Source of the DNA: Burkholderiales bacterium
Lineage (GTDB): Bacteria > Pseudomonadota > Gammaproteobacteria > Burkholderiales > Burkholderiaceae_C
Direction: 5' to 3'
Length of the DNA stretch: 42,324 nt
NCBI GenBank assembly: GCA_028871575.1
Contig: JAGWMW010000004.1
Span: 1 to 42,324 of the forward strand
Within the stretch, counting starts at the first letter, position 1. Each line of letters begins with the position of its first letter. The position numbers and the translations under genes were made by a program. The notes beneath the pieces were generated by a model. That model made no database searches, was not told the DNA's origin, and worked only from the letters and a program-made list of their open reading frames with translations. This document shows positions 36,437-42,324 of this stretch, in pieces.

Positions 36437-39112
36437 TCACTTCGGTGCCGGGCCCTTGACGGCGGTGACGAAGGCCTCGGGGCGGATCTTCTGGGCGTAG
36501 GCGCGCTGCACCTCGGCCGCGCTCAGGGCCAGGTAGTGGCGCGCGGCGATGGTCAGCGCATCCAGCGGCCGGCCCTGGCTGGCCAGCGTCAGCAGCTGGC
36601 CGCCGATGGCGCCGAAGCTCGCCTCCGACAGCGGGATTTGGCGCAGCAGGATGCTCTTGGCGCGCTGCAGCTCCTCGGCCGAGACCGGCTCGCGCTGCAT
36701 CTGCTGCAGGTCGCGCACGATGGCGGCACGTGCGGCCTGCACCTTGGACGGGTCGCTGCCGAAGGACACGGTGTAGGTGCCGCGGTGCTTGTCGAGGTCG
36801 AAGCCGGTGGACACGGTGTAGACCAGGCCCGTGCGGTCGCGCAGGTCGCGGTACAGGCGCGAGGCATAGAAGCCCCCGCCCAGCACCTCGTTGCCCAGGT
36901 TCAGCGCGTAGCGCACCGGGTCGTCGCGCGTGACGTCGATCGTCTGCGCCATCTCCACCGAATCCTGCACCGCGCTCGAATCGGGCACGTGCAGCGAGCC
37001 CGGGGCGTTGGGCGGCACGGCCGGGTAGTCGACCTCGGGCGCCGGGCCGCTGGCGTGCCAGGCGCCGAAGGCGCGCTCGATCACGGCGCGCGCCGCCTCG
37101 GGGTCGACCTTGCCGACGATGACGATGGTGGTCATGTCGGGGCGGAAGACCCGCTCGTAGTACTGCCGCACCTGGGCCAGCGTCAGGCCCTGGATCTGCG
37201 GCGGCCGGGCGTAACGCAGCGCCGGGTCGCCCGCCGGCAGCAGGGCCTGGGCCAGCCCGATCTGGGCCAGGAAGTCGGGCGACTCGATCTGCCCCGCCAC
37301 CAGCCCGGCCTGCTGGCGCTGCACCACCGCGAAGGCCGGCGCCGGCAGGGCCGGGTGCAGTTCGTTGTCGGCCAGCAGCGACACACCCTGCTCGAAGTGC
37401 GCCGCGGGCACCGCCAGCGAGAAGCTGGCGCCGGCGCTGGCGCGGGCGCTGATCGCGTCGAGATCGCGCTGCAGCGCGAGCCGGTCGCGGCTTTCGCTGC
37501 CGTAGGGGAAGAGGCCCTCCAGCACGTCGGCCACGCCTTCCTGGCCGGGCGGGGCCTGCAGGTCCTGGTTGGTGCGCACGCGCCCGAAGAGGTTGACGGT
37601 GTCGCTGATGGATTCGGGCTGCACCACCAGGTGCAGGCCATTGGGCAGCGTGTACGACACCGGCGCCAGCGAGGAGCGCGGCACCTCGAGCCTGGCGAAC
37701 GCGCGGGTCGCCCAGTCGGGCAGCTGGACCGGCTTGTCGGGGCTGCCGCCGAAGCTCTCGGCGCCGCCGAAGCCGCGCGAGGCCACCGGCCGGCCCGAGC
37801 TCTGCGGCGTGAGGATGGCCGTCACCGCGCGGTCGGGGTCGAAGGTGGCCCGGGCCAGCGCGTCGACCGCGGCCGGGGTCACGGCCTCGATCGCCGCCTT
37901 CATGGCGTCGGGCGAATCCAGGCCCTGGAAGGCCAGCGCGTAGGACCAGCTGTTGGCCAGGCCCTCGACCGAGTTCTTCTGGAACTCGAGGCCGGCGATG
38001 GCCTTGCGCTTGGCCGCCTCCACCAGCTCGGGCGAGACACCGCGGCCGGCCGCATCGGCCAGGATCGCGCGCATCTGGTTCAGCACCGGCTGCGGGTCGC
38101 TGCCGCGGGCGAAGATGCCCACCGCCGTGCCGATGCCCGACTGCGGCAGCGCCTCGAGCGAGAAGCCGCCGTACAGCGCCGTGCCGTCCATGCCCATGCC
38201 GAACAGCGCGGCGCGCTGCGAGGCCAGCGCGCTGGAAAGCACCAGCGCGGTGGCGTAGTCGGGCGAGCGCAGGCCCGGCATGCGCCAGGCCAGGTAGACC
38301 GAGCCGTAGGGGCTGTCGGTGGGCAGCGCGACGCTGCTGGCCGCGACGGGCCGGAAGTCGAACTGGGGCCGCGCCGGCAGCGGCCGCCGCGGGATGTCGC
38401 CGAAGACGGCGCGCACGCGCTCGACCGTGGCCGCGGGGTCGACGTCGCCGGCCACCACCAGGATGGCGTTGTTGGGCGCGTACCAGCGCTGGTGGAACTG
38501 CCGCAGCGCCGTCGCCGTGGTCTTGTCGAACGATTCCTTGGTGCCCAGCGGCGTGTGCGCGTAGGGCGTGCCGGCGAACATCTGCGCCGTGAGCTGGGTG
38601 TAGAACAGGAAGTCGGGGCTGGAGAGATCGCGCGCCACCTCCTGCTCGATGGCGCCGCGCTCCTTGGCCCATTGCGCGTCGGCCACGTCGAGCGCGCGCA
38701 TCCGCAGCGCCTCCACGCGCAGCGCCACGTCCAGGTCCTGCGCCGGCGTGTTGAAGAAATACTGCGTCACCGATTGGGTGGTCTGGGCGTTGAAGCTGCC
38801 GCCCATGTTGGCCGCGATGGCGGCCAGCTGGTCCTTCGACAGGCCCGGGCTGCCGCGGAACATCATGTGCTCCAGCGCGTGGGCCGTGCCCGGGAAGCCG
38901 GGCGGCGCCTCGTCCGAGCCCACCAGGTAGCTCACCTCGGTGGTGACCACGGGCGCCAGGGCGTCGCGCACGACCACCACGCGCAGGCCGTTGGCCAGCG
39001 TGGCGCGGGCCACCTCGGGTGCGGCGGCGGGGGCCGCGCTCGCGCGGCCGGGCTGCCACGCGGCACAGGCCAGCGCGGCGGCAAGGATCAGATGCTTCAG
39101 GGGCTGCGACAC
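36437..39112 (-). CDS. Tandem-domain M16 zinc metallopeptidase, exported
   Basis: The 891-residue protein starts MSQPLKHLILAAALACAAWQ, a Sec signal ending near RASAAPA, so it is periplasmic. The first M16 half has the inverted zinc motif H78-x2-E81-H82 (HALEHMMFRG) with the distal glutamate near residue 156 (GAIEQEV). The second M16 half begins near residue 490 and lacks HxxEH, the usual active/inactive clamshell of insulysin-like and PqqL-like enzymes. It would degrade peptides. It follows the BON gene by 177 bp on the same strand; that gap holds nothing I recognise. Confidence 0.93.
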   Translation of the reverse strand: MSQPLKHLILAAALACAAWQPGRASAAPAAAPEVARATLANGLRVVVVRDALAPVVTTEVSYLVGSDEAPPGFPGTAHALEHMMFRGSPGLSKDQLAAIAANMGGSFNAQTTQSVTQYFFNTPAQDLDVALRVEALRMRALDVADAQWAKERGAIEQEVARDLSSPDFLFYTQLTAQMFAGTPYAHTPLGTKESFDKTTATALRQFHQRWYAPNNAILVVAGDVDPAATVERVRAVFGDIPRRPLPARPQFDFRPVAASSVALPTDSPYGSVYLAWRMPGLRSPDYATALVLSSALASQRAALFGMGMDGTALYGGFSLEALPQSGIGTAVGIFARGSDPQPVLNQMRAILADAAGRGVSPELVEAAKRKAIAGLEFQKNSVEGLANSWSYALAFQGLDSPDAMKAAIEAVTPAAVDALARATFDPDRAVTAILTPQSSGRPVASRGFGGAESFGGSPDKPVQLPDWATRAFARLEVPRSSLAPVSYTLPNGLHLVVQPESISDTVNLFGRVRTNQDLQAPPGQEGVADVLEGLFPYGSESRDRLALQRDLDAISARASAGASFSLAVPAAHFEQGVSLLADNELHPALPAPAFAVVQRQQAGLVAGQIESPDFLAQIGLAQALLPAGDPALRYARPPQIQGLTLAQVRQYYERVFRPDMTTIVIVGKVDPEAARAVIERAFGAWHASGPAPEVDYPAVPPNAPGSLHVPDSSAVQDSVEMAQTIDVTRDDPVRYALNLGNEVLGGGFYASRLYRDLRDRTGLVYTVSTGFDLDKHRGTYTVSFGSDPSKVQAARAAIVRDLQQMQREPVSAEELQRAKSILLRQIPLSEASFGAIGGQLLTLASQGRPLDALTIAARHYLALSAAEVQRAYAQKIRPEAFVTAVKGPAPK

Positions 39113-39289
39113 GCCAGGCTCTCCGGCTCACCATGAGCGACGATCGCCGAGCCCTGCTGGCGGGCGATCGTCGCGGATGATGCCGCAGGCCGCGGGCCGC
39201 TGCGGTTCCCGGCTTTACCGGCATTTACCGCCATTCCCCGTCAATCCCCGGCCTCGGCCGCGCCCCGGCGGCGTGCCGGCCGTCTCGTG

Positions 39290-39604
39290 CTACGGACGCA
39301 CGGCGATCTCGTTCTTCACCGACTTCACGCCGTCGACCTTCCAGGCCAGCTTGCCGGCGGTGTCCTTCTCGGTCGCGTTCTTGGCGAAGCCCGAGAGCAT
39401 CACGGTGCCGTTGAGCGTCTCGACGTGGATGGCGGTGGCGTCCACCGCCTCGTTGGTGGCGAAGCGGGTCTTGACGTTGGTGGTGATGGCGCTGTCGTCG
39501 ACATAGGCGCCCACGTCCTGCTGGCCGCGCGTGACGGCGCAGCCCGCGGCGGTGGCCAGGACGAGGGCGGCGGCGAGGGCGGCCGTGGAAAGGCGAATGG
39601 ACAT
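39290..39604 (-). CDS. BON-domain periplasmic protein, possible lipoprotein
   Basis: The 104-residue protein starts MSIRLSTAALAAALVLATAA, ending in a GC that could be a non-canonical lipobox (TAAGC). The mature part is one BON domain: DDSAITTNVKTRFATNEAVD, HVETLNGTVMLSGFAKN and VDGVKSVKNEIAVRP. BON domains (OsmY-like) bind phospholipid surfaces and are often induced by osmotic or envelope stress. The 143-bp region upstream shares CGTCCTACA with the upstream region of the receiver gene at 40922. Confidence 0.9.
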   Translation of the reverse strand: MSIRLSTAALAAALVLATAAGCAVTRGQQDVGAYVDDSAITTNVKTRFATNEAVDATAIHVETLNGTVMLSGFAKNATEKDTAGKLAWKVDGVKSVKNEIAVRP

Positions 39605-39707
39605 GGAGGGCTCCGGTGGTGTCGTGGGGGCTGCGGCAGGTGCCGCGGCCTCCGTGCAGTGTGGGTGGCACGGGCCCGCCGGCCCATCGGCCGGCGCCGA
39701 CGGCGGC

Positions 39708-39716
39708 TGTAGGACG
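39708..39716 (-). promoter_or_regulatory. CGTCCTACA element upstream of the BON gene
   Basis: On the minus strand CGTCCTACA lies 103 nt before the BON start codon. The same 9-mer, in the sense orientation, lies 89 nt before the receiver-only regulator. Both are followed by GC-rich sequence containing CGCC. A shared operator or promoter determinant is possible. Confidence 0.4.
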
Positions 39717-39747
39717 CGGCCTCGGCCGGGCCGTCTTGCCCGGGCCC

Positions 39748-40704
39748 TCAGCCCGGGGCGCCGTCAGTGGACAGCGCCATGGCCTCGTGCCGCGGCAGCA
39801 CCAGCCCCTGCGCGTCGTCGACCAGCGCCTGCGTGCGGATCAGCGGCGCCTGCGTGCGCACCGGCCCGAACAGCGTGGCGAAGGCCACGTCGGCGGCGTC
39901 GCGGCCGGTGCCGAAGCGCACGAAGCCCATCGGTGTCGCCGTGCCCGAGGGATCGAAAATGTACCAGTGCGCGCCCAGGTAGACCTCGACGTAGGCGTGG
40001 AAGTCGGGCGGGCCCAGCACCGGGTCGGCGCCGTAGTCGGTGCCGGTGGCGAAGCGCGCCGGCAGGTTGACGGCGCGGCACAGCGCGATCATCAGGTGGG
40101 CGAAGTCGCGGCACACGCCCACCTGTTCGATCAGCGTGTCCACGGCCGAGGTGTTGCCGTTGGAGCTGTTGGGCGTGAAGCTCACGCGCTGCTGCACCCA
40201 TTCGCAGATCGCCTGGGCCCGGCGCCAGCCGCGCGGCAGGTGGCCGAACGCCCCGGCCGCGAGCTTGAGCAGGCGGTCGGACTGGCAGTAGCGGCTGGGG
40301 TAGAGGTAGCCCAGCACTTCGGGCGGCAGCTGCGCGATCGGCACCTCGGGCAGCGCATCCGGGTCGGCGCGGTGGTGACGCAGGTCCACCGTGGCCGAGT
40401 AAGACACCTGCAGCGGCCCCGGCCCGGCCTGCAGGCGCAGGCTGCGGTTGCCGCTGACGGGGTCGGCGTGGAGCGTCCAGGCCAGCGGCGGCGTGATCCG
40501 CAGCTGCTCGGCAGCCACCACCTGGCGCGCCGTGTGCGCGGCATGGACGTTGAAGATGAAGTCGGCGCCGCCCGGGCCGACGTCGTAGGCCAGGTCGATC
40601 TGCAGCGCCAGGCGCACGATGCCGTTCACGGCGCGCAGGCCACGCAGGCCCCATGGCACCGCGGCAGCCGCAGGGGCAGGGGGTATCGGCAGGCGGTCGG
40701 GCAC
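39748..40704 (-). CDS. Transglutaminase-like cysteine protease-fold protein
   Basis: The 318-residue protein uses a GTG at 40704; another in-frame GTG 25 codons later (VNGIVRLALQIDLAYDV) could be the true start. It has the N-terminal beta-rich region of bacterial transglutaminase-like proteins and then the catalytic triad C198 (VGVCRDFAHL), H236 (DFHAYVEVYLG) and D251 (WYIFDPSGT). SRYCQSDRLLKLA is a further family landmark. No signal peptide is seen. The usual activity is peptide or amide hydrolysis or cross-linking; the substrate is unknown. It is divergent from the receiver gene. Confidence 0.9.
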   Translation of the reverse strand: MPDRLPIPPAPAAAAVPWGLRGLRAVNGIVRLALQIDLAYDVGPGGADFIFNVHAAHTARQVVAAEQLRITPPLAWTLHADPVSGNRSLRLQAGPGPLQVSYSATVDLRHHRADPDALPEVPIAQLPPEVLGYLYPSRYCQSDRLLKLAAGAFGHLPRGWRRAQAICEWVQQRVSFTPNSSNGNTSAVDTLIEQVGVCRDFAHLMIALCRAVNLPARFATGTDYGADPVLGPPDFHAYVEVYLGAHWYIFDPSGTATPMGFVRFGTGRDAADVAFATLFGPVRTQAPLIRTQALVDDAQGLVLPRHEAMALSTDGAPG

Positions 40705-40813
40705 ATCGGGGCGGCTCTCGGGCGGTGGCGGGGGTCGGCGAGGCGCGCAGCGTCTCGGTCCCGCACTGTGGCCGGCGATGCGGGCGCGCGGAAGCGGACG
40801 GCGGCGGCCGGCG

Positions 40814-40839
40814 GTGTAGGCGCCGTCCTACACGGCGCC
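40814..40839. promoter_or_regulatory. Two overlapping inverted repeats upstream of the receiver gene
   Basis: GTGTAGG-CGCCGT-CCTACAC is a perfect 7-bp inverted repeat (40814-40833). It overlaps GGCGCCGT-CCTAC-ACGGCGCC, a perfect 8-bp inverted repeat (40819-40839). The two cannot form together as hairpins. The site lies in the divergent region between the transglutaminase-like and receiver genes and contains CGTCCTACA. Confidence 0.5.
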
Positions 40840-40921
40840 CTCGCAGGCACCGATGGCCGCGGCGCTCGCGCGGCCGCACACTCGCGCCGGTCCGCCGCAT
40901 TCCCGTGCCGCTCCACCGCCC

Positions 40922-41320
40922 ATGCCCACGCTCAGGACCTACCTCGTCGAAGACAGCGCCGTCATCCGCGACGAGCTGATCGCCACCCTCGAAGAGCTCG
41001 GCCCGGTGCGGGTGGTGGGCAGCGCCGAGGACGAGCTCGATGCGGTGCGCTGGCTGGCCGCGCCGTCCAACGCGGCCGAGCTGGTGATCCTGGACATCTT
41101 CCTGAAGTCGGGTTCGGGCCTGGGCGTGCTGCGCGCGCTGGCCGGCCAGGTGCCGCCGCGCCACCTGGTGGTGCTGAGCAACTACACCACGCCCGAGCTG
41201 TGCCGGCGCTGCCTGGCCCTGGGCGCGCGGCGGGTGTTCGACAAGTCCAACGACATCGAGGCCCTGCTGGCCTATTGCACCGGCCTGGCGGCCGAGCCCA
41301 CCGCGGCGGCTACTGGATGA
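40922..41320 (+). CDS. Receiver-only response regulator
   Basis: The 132-residue protein starts at MPTLRTYLVEDSAVIRDELI, the point where the receiver fold begins. The acidic pair is E10-D11, the phospho-acceptor is D58 (VILDIFLKSGSG), and VVLSNYTTPE and RVFDKSNDI supply the conserved T/S and lysine. It has no output domain, so it would act by protein contact, in the CheY or Spo0F manner. It is convergent with the NarL-type regulator, with 11 nt of overlap at the 3' ends. Confidence 0.93.
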   Translation: MPTLRTYLVEDSAVIRDELIATLEELGPVRVVGSAEDELDAVRWLAAPSNAAELVILDIFLKSGSGLGVLRALAGQVPPRHLVVLSNYTTPELCRRCLALGARRVFDKSNDIEALLAYCTGLAAEPTAAATG

Positions 41321-41939
41321 GGCCGTGCTTGAGTGCGTAGTAGGTGAGCTCGCTGTTCGAGCCGAGCTGCATCTTCTCCAGCACCCGGCTGCGGTAGGTG
41401 CTGACCGTCTTCACGCTCAGGTTCAGGCTCTCGGCCAGGTGGCCGATGGTCTCGCCCGCGGCCAGGCGCAGGAAGACCTGCATCTCGCGCTCGGACAGGC
41501 CCTCGTGCGGCGCGCGCTGGCCGCCGCCGGGCGCCTCGGCCAGCAGCTCGGCCACCTCGGCGCTGACGTACTTGCGGCCGCGCGCCACGGTGCGGATGGC
41601 GGCCACGATCTCCTGCGGGTCGCAGTCCTTGTTGAGGTAGCCGCTCGCGCCCTGGCGCAGCAGCACGGTGGCGAAGTGGCTCTCGGGAAAGCCGCTCAGG
41701 ATCAGCACCGGCAGCGCGGCGTCGCGGGCCCGGATGGCGGCCAGCGCGTCCACGCCGTTGTGGCCGGGCATCGAGATGTCCAGCAGCAGCACGTCGATGC
41801 CGCCGGCGCGCACCAGGTCGAGCGCATCGCGGCCGTTGGCGGCCTCGGCGACGACGCTGAAATCGGCCTGGTCGGCGAAGAACTGGCGCAGCCCGGTGCG
41901 GACCACGGCGTGGTCGTCGACGATGGCGATGCGGATCAT
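41310..41939 (-). CDS. NarL/FixJ (LuxR-type) response regulator
   Basis: The 209-residue protein starts at MIRIAIVDDHAVVRTGLRQF. The receiver domain has D8 and D9, phospho-acceptor D54 (VLLLDISMPGHNGVDAL) and lysine in YLNKDCDPQE. The C-terminal LuxR helix-turn-helix reads EGLSEREMQVFLRLAAGETI and NLSVKTVSTYRSRVLEKMQL. It should activate or repress promoters on phosphorylation. The longer upstream frame is not conserved. The probable sensor gene starts 80 bp away on the opposite strand. Confidence 0.96.
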   Translation of the reverse strand: MIRIAIVDDHAVVRTGLRQFFADQADFSVVAEAANGRDALDLVRAGGIDVLLLDISMPGHNGVDALAAIRARDAALPVLILSGFPESHFATVLLRQGASGYLNKDCDPQEIVAAIRTVARGRKYVSAEVAELLAEAPGGGQRAPHEGLSEREMQVFLRLAAGETIGHLAESLNLSVKTVSTYRSRVLEKMQLGSNSELTYYALKHGLIQ

Positions 41940-42019
41940 GGCGGCGCCTTTCGCGGGGCGGGCGCATGATCCCACGGGCCCGGGTCGCGCGGCCCGGCGC
42001 GCGCGAGCAAGGCGGGGCC

Positions 42020-42324
42020 ATGGACGGAGACGGGATCGTGCGGCGCGGGTGGCTGGCCTTCGGGCTGGGCTGCGCCGCGGTGCTGCTGATGACGCTGATC
42101 AGCGAAGGGGCGCACTGGCAGTCCTCGCGCACGCTGGACCGGCTGGACGCGATGGCCCAGGTGCCGGCCAGCCTGCAGGCGCTGCAGTGGAGCCTGCTCG
42201 ACGCGGTGGCGGCCAGGCGCGAGGCGCCCGACACCGGCGCGGCGGCGCAGGCCCGGCACCAGGTCGCGCTGGCCCTGGCGGCGCTGGACGAGCACTTCCG
42301 CGGCCGGCCCGAGGCCCGCGCCGC
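42020..42324 (+). CDS. Membrane sensor protein, probable histidine kinase (3' end beyond window)
   Basis: 101 codons are visible from ATG 42020, behind GGCGGGG; an in-frame ATG at 41966 is possible but adds an unlikely Arg-rich leader. The start is MDGDGIVRRGWLAFGLGCAA, with one transmembrane helix (WLAFGLGCAAVLLMTLI). A predicted periplasmic helical region follows (SSRTLDRLDAMAQVPASLQA, then AARREAPD), resembling CHASE3-like sensor regions. The kinase domain is not in the window. The two response regulators next to it support a histidine kinase, so that function is inferred from context. Confidence 0.6.
   Translation, partial: MDGDGIVRRGWLAFGLGCAAVLLMTLISEGAHWQSSRTLDRLDAMAQVPASLQALQWSLLDAVAARREAPDTGAAAQARHQVALALAALDEHFRGRPEARA

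Overview
The window is about 42 kb of very GC-rich, gene-dense bacterial chromosome. The separate nuoC and nuoD genes, the tpiA-secG-tRNA-Leu-nuoA-N block and the protein sequences point to a betaproteobacterium of the order Burkholderiales, probably near Rubrivivax, Leptothrix, Ideonella or Methylibium. That placement is an inference from general resemblance, since no search was run. I see no insertion sequence, prophage, CRISPR array or rRNA, so this is core chromosome rather than an island.

Layout. Positions 1-1949 (minus strand) hold the start of a nitrate-assimilation locus: an ANTAR-type antiterminator (nasT), a 327-nt structured leader, and a nitrate-binding protein cut by the window edge. 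Positions 1988-8197 (plus) hold tsaD, rpsO, pnp, a quinone oxidoreductase, tpiA and secG. tRNA-Leu(GAG) follows at 8330, then the complete 14-gene respiratory complex I operon nuoA-N (8592-23645), a Nudix hydrolase and a DUF1178 protein. Positions 24788-26565 (minus) hold a GlcD-type FAD oxidoreductase and a small DUF2069 membrane protein, divergent from a YihY/BrkB membrane protein. Positions 27840-29935 (minus) hold an alpha/beta hydrolase and an O-acetylhomoserine sulfhydrylase-like PLP enzyme. A CBS protein, aroC and a 971-residue PAS-PAS-GGDEF-EAL protein follow on plus. Positions 34883-40704 (minus) hold an exported methyltransferase, a CBS protein, a tandem M16 peptidase, a BON-domain protein and a transglutaminase-like protein. 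The right end holds a receiver-only response regulator, a convergent NarL/LuxR regulator and the first 101 codons of a membrane protein that is probably their sensor.

How the genes work together. pnp and rpsO form the usual RNA-metabolism pair, and both have strongly structured leaders that suggest feedback control. The nuo block encodes every subunit of NADH:quinone oxidoreductase. The nasT, leader and nrtA arrangement fits nitrate-responsive transcription antitermination. The right end looks like a small signalling neighbourhood.

Most interesting non-coding signals: the nasT/nrtA leader with a perfect 8-bp stem and an AGTGTC hexaloop; a 13-bp perfect hairpin before pnp; a dispersed intergenic repeat with three copies, two of them inside the nuo operon; a 24-bp inverted repeat holding both start codons of the DUF2069/YihY divergent pair; and a CGTCCTACA element shared in the same orientation upstream of the BON gene and the receiver gene. 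I found no wholly new multi-gene system. These regulatory elements are the best candidates for undescribed biology here.
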